From positions 1 through 7,065 of the forward strand of contig CANGUJ010000206.1 of the NCBI GenBank assembly GCA_947456845.1: DNA of 7,065 bases, given 5' to 3'. Shown here piece after piece: positions 1-5,353 of this stretch. A program made the position numbers and the translations under genes. Positions within the stretch are counted from its first letter, which is position 1. Each line of letters opens with the position of its first letter. The notes under the pieces were generated by a model. The model ran no database searches, was not told the origin of the DNA, and saw only the letters and a program-made list of their open reading frames with translations. The DNA is from Burkholderiales bacterium. Its GTDB lineage: Bacteria; Pseudomonadota; Gammaproteobacteria; Burkholderiales; JAEUOS01.

Positions 1-1824
1 ATAGTCCCCGCCGGCCACGGCGCGGAACAGCGGATGATCCGGCTTGCGGGTCTGGATGATCACCTCGCCCGGCTTGCCGGCGCGGCCGGCACGGCCTGCC
101 ACCTGGGTCAATTGCGCAAACAGGCGCTCGCTGGCGCGGAAGTCGGCGCTGAACAGGGCGGCGTCGACGTTGATCGCCGCCACCAGGGTGAGGTTCTTGA
201 AATCGTGCCCCTTGGCCAGCATTTGCGTTCCCACCAGGATGTCAGCCGCGCCGGCATGCACCTGGTCGAAGAGTTCTTCGGCGGCGCCCTTGCGGCTGGT
301 GGAGTCACGGTCGATGCGCAGCACCCGGGCATCGGGAAACAGTTCGGCCACGCGGGCTTCAAGGCGCTGGGTGCCCTGGCCGTAACCGCGAATGTCCACA
401 TTGCCGCAGGTCGGGCAGGCCGGCGGCACGTTCTCGAAAAAACCGCAGTGATGGCACATCAGGGTCCCGCCGGTCTGCATGCCGCGCCGTCGGTGCAGGA
501 CCAGATAGGCAGTACATCGAGAGCAAGCGCTCACCCACGCGCACGCGTTGCAAGAAAGCACCGGGGCGAAACCGCGCCGGTTGAGAAACACCAGGCTCTG
601 TTCGCCGCGCGCCCGGCGCGCGCGTATGGCTTCGAGAACGGGGCCGGTCAGCCCGTGCTCGGCGCGGGTGGTATTGAGGTCGACAATGCGCACCGCAGGC
701 AATTCGGCTTCGGCGACCGCGCGTTCACGCATCGTCAGCCGCGCATAGCGGCCCGACTGCGCATGGGCAAAGCTTTCCAGCGAAGGGGTAGCGCTGCCCA
801 GGACGATGGGAATGGACTCGCTCTTGGCGCGATACACCGCCAGATCGCGCGCCGAATAGCGCATGCCCTCCTGTTGCTTGAACGACGGGTCGTGCTCTTC
901 GTCGACCACGATGAGCCGCAGGCGCGGCATCGAGGCCAGCACCGCCAGACGGGTACCGAGCACGATATCGGCCGCCCCGACATGTGCCATCAGCCAGTGA
1001 TGCGAGCGCTCGCTCTCGCTTAGCGCGCTGTGCAGGGTAACGATGGTACTCGCGGGAAAACGCTGGCGAAAATGTTCCAGCAGGCGCGGCGTGAGATTGA
1101 TCTCGGGCACCATGACCAGCACCTGCCCACCCGCCGCAAGCGCGTGCGCGGCAGAGCGCAGGTACACCTCGGTCTTGCCGCTGCCGGTAACGCCGTGCAG
1201 AAGACTGGCGGCGAACCGCCCGCCCGCCAGGTCCCGGGTGATGGCGGACACCGCCGCCGCCTGTTCCGCGGTGAGTTCGGGCGTAGACGCCTGCGCGAAA
1301 GGCGCCGGCGCCGCCAGGCCCACCTCGCCGCCCGCCAGCCAGTCCTGCAGGTGCGCCAGTGCCTTGGGCGAGACGCCCGTCAACTCGAAGCCGTGACGCG
1401 GCGACTCGATCAGCCGGGCGGCGAGCGCGGCGCGGGTTTTTTCGCGTCTGGGCAGCTGCGGTACATCGCCCAGCCAGCGGTAGCGGGACCACAAGGCTGC
1501 CGCGAGGGGGCGGTCGGCCTTGACCAGCGCCGGCAGCGCGGCCCCGAGGGCGTTGCCCAGGGGGTGATGGTAGTAGCCGGCGCAAAAGCGCAGCAGATCC
1601 AGCCACTTGGGCGACAGCGCCGGCATGTCCCGCAATAGGCGCGCCGGCTTGATGCGCGCCGCGTCGATGTGCGGCACGACATCCGCCTCGAGCACCACGC
1701 CAACCAGGGTGCGTGGCCCGAACGGGACAGCCACCCGCCGGCCGACGCTGCCGGCGGCATCTTCGACCCGATAGTCGAACAAACCGCCTACCGGGACCTC
1801 AATGGCGACACGTATAAACGGCAT
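1..1824 (-). CDS. priA: Primosomal protein N' (replication restart helicase PriA), C-terminus cut by window edge
   Basis: PriA is a 3'-to-5' superfamily 2 DNA helicase that recognises abandoned forks and reloads the replisome through PriB/DnaT/DnaC-type partners. Reading the minus strand from the ATG at 1824 gives 608 uninterrupted codons to the window edge; about 100-125 C-terminal residues are missing compared with the usual ~730. It begins MPFIRVAIEVPVGGLFDYR, typical of the PriA 3'-DNA-binding domain. Visible motifs: Walker A GVTGSGKT (residues 211-218, K217), DEEH (308-311), GSATPS (343-348), GTQMLAKGH (532-540) and QVAGRAGR (574-581). The eight zinc-binding cysteines are C425, C428, C434, C437, C457, C460, C470 and C473. 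No clear Shine-Dalgarno precedes the ATG. A TTG 12 codons upstream (1860) has AAGGA ten bases before it, but the added residues do not look like PriA. The ATG start is preferred on homology. Confidence 0.97.
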   Translation of the reverse strand, partial: MPFIRVAIEVPVGGLFDYRVEDAAGSVGRRVAVPFGPRTLVGVVLEADVVPHIDAARIKPARLLRDMPALSPKWLDLLRFCAGYYHHPLGNALGAALPALVKADRPLAAALWSRYRWLGDVPQLPRREKTRAALAARLIESPRHGFELTGVSPKALAHLQDWLAGGEVGLAAPAPFAQASTPELTAEQAAAVSAITRDLAGGRFAASLLHGVTGSGKTEVYLRSAAHALAAGGQVLVMVPEINLTPRLLEHFRQRFPASTIVTLHSALSESERSHHWLMAHVGAADIVLGTRLAVLASMPRLRLIVVDEEHDPSFKQQEGMRYSARDLAVYRAKSESIPIVLGSATPSLESFAHAQSGRYARLTMRERAVAEAELPAVRIVDLNTTRAEHGLTGPVLEAIRARRARGEQSLVFLNRRGFAPVLSCNACAWVSACSRCTAYLVLHRRRGMQTGGTLMCHHCGFFENVPPACPTCGNVDIRGYGQGTQRLEARVAELFPDARVLRIDRDSTSRKGAAEELFDQVHAGAADILVGTQMLAKGHDFKNLTLVAAINVDAALFSADFRASERLFAQLTQVAGRAGRAGKPGEVIIQTRKPDHPLFRAVAGGDY

Positions 1825-1944
1825 GGCAGGCAGCTGATCGAACCCCTGGCAGGGGCACAAAAACAGGCTTTCCTTAAGGTAAAAGGTGAAAAACTGTTTC
1901 TAACCCGCTGCCCTTCATGGGGGTTCAAAGGTGTTCACAAAACC

Positions 1945-1953
1945 TGTGGATAA
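1945..1953 (-). promoter_or_regulatory. DnaA box, exact TTATCCACA
   Basis: The minus strand reads TTATCCACA, the canonical high-affinity DnaA-binding sequence. It lies about 120 bases upstream of the priA start codon on the same strand. An imperfect inverted repeat flanks it: ACAAAAC (1937-1943) and GTTTGT (1954-1959), pairing with one bulged A, so that the box plus one C forms exactly the spacer. A relaxed, poorer match (TGTTCACAA) lies at 1932-1940. The match is seen directly; binding by DnaA is inference. Confidence 0.6.
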
Positions 1954-1990
1954 GTTTGTTGAAAACTACCGGGAACCGAACGCAACCCTA

Positions 1991-2029
1991 GGCGGCATAA
2001 GGAATTTTCTTGTGCCGCCCATTTTTTTT
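1991..2029 (+). terminator. Rho-independent terminator reading on the plus strand
   Basis: GGCGGCA (1991-1997) pairs perfectly with TGCCGCC (2013-2019). The pairing continues inward through a T-G wobble, AAG with CTT, then a G-T wobble and an A-T pair, giving a stem of about 13 base pairs with a tiny loop. After CA come eight consecutive T (2022-2029). This is a textbook intrinsic terminator for a plus-strand transcript. On the minus strand, the direction of hemE and priA, the hairpin is preceded by A's and followed by no T tract, so it should terminate poorly there. No plus-strand gene ends here. Confidence 0.8.
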
Positions 2030-2060
2030 GCGAGACTTAAAATCTTTAATTTCAATGACT
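2021..2060. other. AT-rich stretch
   Basis: Thirty-one of 40 bases are A or T in a chromosome whose genes are strongly GC-rich. The first part is the T tract of the plus-strand terminator. The rest (2035-2056) contains AATCTTTAATTTC, which matches the E. coli origin 13-mer pattern GATCTNTTNTTTT at about 10 of 13 positions. That resemblance is weak, since base composition alone makes it likely. The stretch lies between the two DnaA boxes, so it could act as an unwinding element, but nothing here proves it. Confidence 0.45.
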
Positions 2061-2121
2061 TAGCCAATCGACGCCAAACCCGGGATGTGGCCCCGCAACA
2101 ACACGGCGATTGCCAAGAAAA

Positions 2122-2130
2122 TGTGCATAA
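2122..2130 (-). promoter_or_regulatory. DnaA box, TTATGCACA (fits TTATNCACA)
   Basis: The minus strand reads TTATGCACA, which fits the TTATNCACA consensus. It is in the same orientation as the box at 1945-1953 and start-to-start 177 bases from it. Its last base on the plus strand overlaps the first copy of the direct repeat at 2130-2156. As a single 9-mer it could be chance, but together with the exact box in the same gap it is less likely to be accidental. Confidence 0.5.
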
Positions 2131-2156
2131 GTCAAGCCCTTTGTTGCAGTCAAGCC
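2130..2156. repeat. Direct repeat AGTCAAGCC, two copies 18 bases apart
   Basis: The 9-mer AGTCAAGCC occurs at 2130-2138 and at 2148-2156. Read on the minus strand each copy is GGCTTGACT, which contains a -35-like TTGACT. The 18-base period is a little under two helical turns, compatible with a protein binding two sites on nearly the same face or with two staggered -35 elements for priA. No good -10 element (best TATGCA) follows at normal spacing, so a promoter call is not justified. Confidence 0.5.
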
Positions 2157-2199
2157 TGCCCGCAAGAAGCCGCACCCATAGCCGCTGAGCGGGTTTGCA

Positions 2200-2234
2200 G
2201 CCCGGAGAGCCGCCTGCGGCGCGGCTTACCGGGC
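2200..2234. other. Two-tier GC-rich hairpin downstream of hemE
   Basis: GCCCGG (2200-2205) pairs perfectly with CCGGGC (2229-2234). Inside, AGCCG (2208-2212) pairs with CGGCT (2222-2226), with 2-base asymmetric bulges between the two stems. It lies about 95 bases beyond the hemE stop codon in the direction of transcription. No T tract follows on either strand, so it is not a standard intrinsic terminator. It may protect the hemE mRNA 3' end or slow polymerase for Rho. A smaller hairpin CATGCC-AAC-GGCATG at 2293-2307 lies nearer the stop. Confidence 0.5.
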
Positions 2235-2329
2235 GGGCGTGCCGGAAACCCTTGGCAGATGCGACTCCCGGCCTTGGCCGCCATGGCCTGCGCATGCCAA
2301 CGGCATGAGCGGGCGCGCCTGAGATTGGG

Positions 2330-3394
2330 TCAGCGGTGATACTGCGGACTCAACTCATGCACCGCCGCCACCAGCGCTGCGGCATGCTCGGGTGGCGTGA
2401 ACTGGGAAATGCCGTGCCCGAGATTGAACACATGGCCGTGCCCGTGGCCGTAGGAAGCCAGCACCTTGCCGACCTCGGCGCGCACGGTTTCCGGCCCGGC
2501 GAACAGCACGGTGGGGTCGATGTTTCCCTGCAGGGCCACCTTGTCACCGACCCGCCGGCGCGCCTCGGACAACTCAATGGTCCAGTCCAGCCCCAGCGCA
2601 TCGCAGCCGGTGGCGGCCATGTCTTCCAGCCACAACCCGCCGCCCTTGGTGAACAGCACCACCGGCACGGGCCGGCCTTCGTTCTCGCGCTTGAGCCCCG
2701 CCACCACCTTGGCCATGTAGGCCAGCGAGAAGGTCTTGTAGGCACCGGCCGACAGCGCGCCGCCCCAGGTATCGAAAATCATCACGGCCTGCGCGCCGGC
2801 GTCGATCTGCGCATTGAGATAGGCGGTCACCGCGCGCGCGTTGACCTCCAGGATGCGATGCATCAGGTCGGGCCGCTGATAGGCCATCGCCTTGACAGTG
2901 CGATGGTCGTCGCTCCCGCCGCCTTCCACCATGTAGCAGGCGAGCGTCCAGGGGCTGCCGGAAAAGCCGATCAGCGGCACCCGCCCGTCGAGCGCCTTGC
3001 GGATCTGCCGCACTGCGCCGGTGACGTAACCGAGCGCGGCTTCGATGTCCGGCACGGCGAGCCTGGCCACGGCGGCCTCGTCACGCACGGTGCGCTCGAA
3101 CTTCGGCCCCTCGCCTTCGGCGAAATACAGGCCCAGGCCCATCGCGTCGGGCACGGTGAGGATGTCGGAAAACAGGATGGCCGCATCGAGCGGAAAGCGG
3201 TCCAGCGGCTGCAGGGTCACCTCGGTGGCGTAGTCCGGGCTCTTGCACAGGCCGAGAAACGACCCCGCGCGCTTGCGCGTGGCGTTGTATTCCGGCAGGT
3301 AGCGCCCGGCCTGGCGCATCATCCACACCGGCGTGTAGTCGGTCTTCTCGCGCATGAAGGCGCGCAGCATGGTGTCATTCGAAAGCGGCTTCAC
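2330..3394 (-). CDS. hemE: Uroporphyrinogen decarboxylase
   Basis: HemE is the cytosolic enzyme that removes four acetate carboxyls from uroporphyrinogen III to give coproporphyrinogen III in haem synthesis. The product is 354 residues, normal for the family, with the N-terminal signature MMRQAGRYLPEY (R27 and R31), FSDIL with the key aspartate D77, GFSGSPWTL followed by Y154, FDTWGG (207-212), and the C-terminal NLGHGI with H327. These match the substrate-cradling arginines, aspartate, tyrosine and histidine known in the family. The start codon is GTG at 3394. It is favoured because AAGGA, formed by the last codons of the upstream gene, lies five bases before it, and because the N-terminus then matches known HemE proteins. 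The stop of the upstream dehydrogenase gene is one base away, so translational coupling is likely. No intrinsic terminator follows. Confidence 0.97.
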   Translation of the reverse strand: MKPLSNDTMLRAFMREKTDYTPVWMMRQAGRYLPEYNATRKRAGSFLGLCKSPDYATEVTLQPLDRFPLDAAILFSDILTVPDAMGLGLYFAEGEGPKFERTVRDEAAVARLAVPDIEAALGYVTGAVRQIRKALDGRVPLIGFSGSPWTLACYMVEGGGSDDHRTVKAMAYQRPDLMHRILEVNARAVTAYLNAQIDAGAQAVMIFDTWGGALSAGAYKTFSLAYMAKVVAGLKRENEGRPVPVVLFTKGGGLWLEDMAATGCDALGLDWTIELSEARRRVGDKVALQGNIDPTVLFAGPETVRAEVGKVLASYGHGHGHVFNLGHGISQFTPPEHAAALVAAVHELSPQYHR

Positions 3395-3395
3395 G

Positions 3396-4310
3396 TCAGT
3401 CCTTTTTGATTACCGGATGGCCGCCGAAGCCCTGGCGCATCTTCGCCAGGAGCTTCGCCGGATAGTCATTGCCGCCCTGGGTGGCGAAGCGCATCATCAG
3501 CGCGACGCTCATGACCGGCGCGGGGATGCCCAATTCGACCGCTTCCAGCGCGGTCCAGCGCCCTTCGCCGGAATCGGCCACCACCGGCGCGGTGGCGGCG
3601 ATGCCCGCCTCGTCCTTGAGCGCCTCGGCGGTGAGATCAAGCAGCCACGAGCGCACCACCGAGCCATGGCGCCAGAGCTCGCCGATGGCGGCCGCGTCGA
3701 GGTTGAATTCCTTCTTCGCACCAAGCAGCGCGAAGCCTTCGGCCATGGCCTGCATCATTCCGTACTCGATGCCGTTGTGAACCATCTTGACGTAATGGCC
3801 CGCACCGGCCGGCCCGGCATGCAGCCAGCCGGTATCCGGCGCCGGCGCCAGCGCGCGCAGGTAGGGCCTGACGCGGTCGACCGCGTCCGCGTCGCCGCCG
3901 GCCATCAGGCAATACCCGTTGGCCAGGCCGTGCACGCCGCCGGAGACACCGCAATCCACGAAACCCAGGCCGTTGCGTCTGAGCGTGGCGGCACGTCGCA
4001 CCGAGTCCTTGTAGAAACTGTTGGCGCCGTCGACGACGACATCACCCTCGGCGAGCAGCCCCTGCAGGCGCGACAGCGCCGATTCGGTGGCCTCGCCCGC
4101 CGGCAGCATCAGCCACACCACGCGCGGCGCTTCGAGATGCTCGACCAGTCTGGCCAACGTCGGCGCGGCGAAACCGCCGATCTCCGCGGCCACGCTCGCC
4201 ACGGTGGAGGCGTCCTGGTCGAACACGGCAGCGCGGATGCCGCTCATCGCCAGGCGGCGCGCCATGTTGGCGCCCATCCTGCCCAGGCCCACAAGAGCGA
4301 AAGAGGTCAT
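3396..4310 (-). CDS. gnd: 6-phosphogluconate dehydrogenase, decarboxylating, short (YqeC/GntZ-like) form
   Basis: This enzyme oxidises 6-phosphogluconate to ribulose 5-phosphate and CO2 in the oxidative pentose phosphate pathway. The protein has 304 residues, fitting the short class rather than the ~470-residue long class. The N-terminal Rossmann fold has GLGRMG (8-13). The substrate loop is SGG (123-125). The K175-H178-N179-E182-Y183 set has exactly the spacing of the catalytic and substrate residues of long 6PGDHs (K183, H186, N187, E190, Y191 in the sheep enzyme). A GEGRWT motif at 248-253 follows. The second strand of the Rossmann fold ends in F30-D31 rather than the Asn-Arg-Thr of NADP enzymes, suggesting NAD preference (inference). 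The ATG at 4310 has no obvious Shine-Dalgarno. The gene is first of a pair with hemE. A related hydroxyacid dehydrogenase is less likely given the 6PGDH-specific C-terminal motif. Confidence 0.92.
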   Translation of the reverse strand: MTSFALVGLGRMGANMARRLAMSGIRAAVFDQDASTVASVAAEIGGFAAPTLARLVEHLEAPRVVWLMLPAGEATESALSRLQGLLAEGDVVVDGANSFYKDSVRRAATLRRNGLGFVDCGVSGGVHGLANGYCLMAGGDADAVDRVRPYLRALAPAPDTGWLHAGPAGAGHYVKMVHNGIEYGMMQAMAEGFALLGAKKEFNLDAAAIGELWRHGSVVRSWLLDLTAEALKDEAGIAATAPVVADSGEGRWTALEAVELGIPAPVMSVALMMRFATQGGNDYPAKLLAKMRQGFGGHPVIKKD

Positions 4311-4401
4311 GTCTGCAGGAGTGGGGCTTGGCAGGTGCGGATGGGAAAAACCATTCGCTGTATTCTACCGTGCCCCTCTTTCACCACTTAGCCCAACAGC
4401 A
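4311..4401. promoter_or_regulatory. Divergent promoter region between gnd and the hydroxyacid dehydrogenase gene
   Basis: These 91 bases separate two divergent start codons, so both promoters should lie here. On the minus strand TAGAAT (4367 to 4362) is a five-of-six match to the -10 consensus, 52 bases before the gnd ATG. On the plus strand the overlapping TATTCT (4361-4366) matches four of six. Neither has a good -35 at 16-18 bases. No operator palindrome is obvious. Neither gene has a clear ribosome binding site at its start. The location is certain; the exact elements are weak guesses. Confidence 0.45.
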
Positions 4402-5304
4402 ATGAGACAAAGCATCGGCCTGATCGGCCCCGGCGCCATGGGCCTGGGCATCACCCAAGCCCTGGTACGCGGAGGTTTCGAGGTTTTCGTGCGCGACATC
4501 GACCCCGCGCGCAACGTGCTGGCGCGCGCGTCCGGCGCCACCGTGTGCGTATCGCCGGCTGAGGTGGCGAAATGCGCCGACATCGTCGTCACGGTGGTGG
4601 TCGACAAGGCGCAGACCGACGCTGTCTGCTTCGGCCCGCAGGGACTTGCGGACACCCTCAAGCCGGGCGGCATCGTGATGCTGTGTTCCACCGTAGGCCC
4701 GGCCTATGCGGCGGACCTGGCCGGCCGGCTCGCCGCACGCGGCTTCGAGATGGTCGACGCACCGATTTCAGGCGGCCCGGCGCGCGCCGCCGCCGGCACC
4801 ATGAGCATGATGATCGCCGGCTCCGGCGCGGCGCTCGCGCGCTGCGAGCCGGCGCTCAAGGCCATGAGCGACAAGCGCTTCGTCGTCAGCGACCGGCCGG
4901 GTGACGGCTCGCGCATGAAACTGGTCAACAACCTGATGGCGGCCGTCAACCTGGTGGGCGCCGCCGAGGCATTCGCGCTCGGCATCAAGGGCGGCCTGGA
5001 CCCGCACAAGATCTACGAGGTGATGATGGGCAGCTCCGGCCAGAGCTGGATGGCCGGCGACCGCATGAAGCGGGTGATCGAGGCCGACCGCACCGTGACC
5101 GCCGCCTCGCCCATCCTCACCAAGGATGTCGGGCTGGCGCTCGATGTCGGGCAGGACCTGAGATTCCCGCTGCCCCTGGGCAGCCTCGCGCATCAGGCGC
5201 TGCTCGCCACCGTGGGCATGGGCCTGGACGCCGAGGACGACGCCTGGGTGATCCGCACCTATCAGGCGCTGTCGGGGATTGCATTGCCGGGGGACAAGGA
5301 ATAG
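4402..5304 (+). CDS. NAD(P)-dependent beta-hydroxyacid dehydrogenase, 3-hydroxyisobutyrate dehydrogenase family
   Basis: The 300-residue product belongs to the HIBADH/tartronate-semialdehyde-reductase/L-threonate-dehydrogenase family, which oxidises or reduces a hydroxyl beta to a carboxylate. It starts with the dinucleotide-binding pattern GLIGPGAMG (6-14), has the substrate-binding S123-G124-G125 in a DAPISGGPARAAAGTM segment, and the catalytic K173 followed by N177 in KLVNN. Length is normal. The frame is open well upstream, but that part is antisense to gnd; the ATG at 4402 puts the Rossmann motif at the expected distance from the N-terminus. No Shine-Dalgarno is visible. The motifs do not fix the substrate: 3-hydroxyisobutyrate, tartronate semialdehyde, threonate and glyoxylate/succinic-semialdehyde reduction all remain possible, and no neighbouring pathway gene decides. 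R31-D32 at the end of the second Rossmann strand leaves cofactor choice open. Confidence 0.9.
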   Translation: MRQSIGLIGPGAMGLGITQALVRGGFEVFVRDIDPARNVLARASGATVCVSPAEVAKCADIVVTVVVDKAQTDAVCFGPQGLADTLKPGGIVMLCSTVGPAYAADLAGRLAARGFEMVDAPISGGPARAAAGTMSMMIAGSGAALARCEPALKAMSDKRFVVSDRPGDGSRMKLVNNLMAAVNLVGAAEAFALGIKGGLDPHKIYEVMMGSSGQSWMAGDRMKRVIEADRTVTAASPILTKDVGLALDVGQDLRFPLPLGSLAHQALLATVGMGLDAEDDAWVIRTYQALSGIALPGDKE

Positions 5305-5312
5305 ATTGGCGC

Positions 5313-5331
5313 GGCCCGCCGTGACCGGGCC
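5313..5331. other. Short hairpin between dehydrogenase and Tat-MBL genes
   Basis: GGCCCG (5313-5318) and CGGGCC (5326-5331) form a perfect six-base stem with a seven-base loop in the 49-base gap after the dehydrogenase stop. No T tract follows; the next bases lead into the Shine-Dalgarno of the downstream gene. It could partly attenuate read-through or stabilise an mRNA end, but it is not a full intrinsic terminator. Confidence 0.45.
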
Positions 5332-5340
5332 CAACAACAA

Positions 5341-5346
5341 GGGAGG
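5341..5346 (+). promoter_or_regulatory. Strong Shine-Dalgarno GGGAGG that fixes the Tat-MBL start
   Basis: GGGAGG lies seven bases before the ATG at 5354. It decides between this ATG and an in-frame ATG at 5279 that lies inside the preceding gene. The chosen start puts the twin-arginine motif at residues 5-6, where a Tat signal should have it. Confidence 0.8.
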
Positions 5347-5353
5347 GGCTGCA

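Larger units (their letters stand above)
1825..2329. other. 505-base intergenic region between hemE and priA
   Basis: No convincing protein gene is seen here. The stretch from about 1860 to 2160 is clearly richer in A/T than the flanking genes. It contains two DnaA-box matches (1945-1953 and 2122-2130), a plus-strand intrinsic terminator (1991-2029), an AT-rich segment (2021-2060, 31 of 40 bases A/T) and a 9-base direct repeat (2130-2156). A small hairpin CCCCT-GGC-AGGGG lies at 1843-1855 in the priA leader. The hemE-proximal part (about 2160-2329) returns to high GC and carries hairpins at 2200-2234 and 2293-2307. The priA promoter must lie here or further upstream if priA is not read through from hemE. 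I could not find a convincing -35/-10 pair; the best -35-like elements on the minus strand are the two TTGACT copies inside the direct repeat. The open frames here (85 and 109 codons) have compositions unlike real proteins. Confidence 0.8.

Noticed and set aside
34..1023. Long plus-strand open frame of 329 codons opposite priA
   Set aside because: It is the exact codon-phase antisense of priA. Its sequence has no recognisable motif, and the minus strand has full PriA motifs.
1860..2029. 6S RNA or another named RNA as the identity of the candidate plus-strand transcript
   Set aside because: The long bulged-hairpin pattern of 6S RNA is not evident, and I recognise no known RNA family; kept only as an unnamed candidate.
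2095..2120. Sigma-54 promoter suggested by TTGGCA on the minus strand
   Set aside because: The GG-to-GC distance does not fit the required 10-base spacing.
1931..2295. Small open frames in the priA-hemE gap (85 codons plus strand, 109 codons minus strand)
   Set aside because: Both run through the terminator hairpin and AT-rich stretch. They have no plausible ribosome sites that I could see and no protein-like pattern.
2200..2329. Intrinsic terminator for hemE
   Set aside because: Hairpins at 2200-2234 and 2293-2307 lack a following T tract on the minus strand.
2336..3409. Plus-strand open frame of 357 codons opposite hemE
   Set aside because: Antisense shadow in high-GC DNA, rich in His, Gln and Arg as expected from reverse-read codons; hemE is certain on the other strand.
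3354..4391. Plus-strand open frame of 345 codons opposite gnd
   Set aside because: Antisense shadow of gnd, which carries complete catalytic motifs.
4021..4401. In-frame upstream extension of the HIBADH-family gene
   Set aside because: It would overlap gnd antisense and put 127 unrelated residues before the Rossmann motif; the ATG at 4402 gives the normal family N-terminus.
5279..5353. Earlier ATG for the Tat-MBL gene
   Set aside because: It lies inside the preceding gene, lacks a ribosome site, and would push the twin-arginine motif about 25 residues further from the N-terminus.
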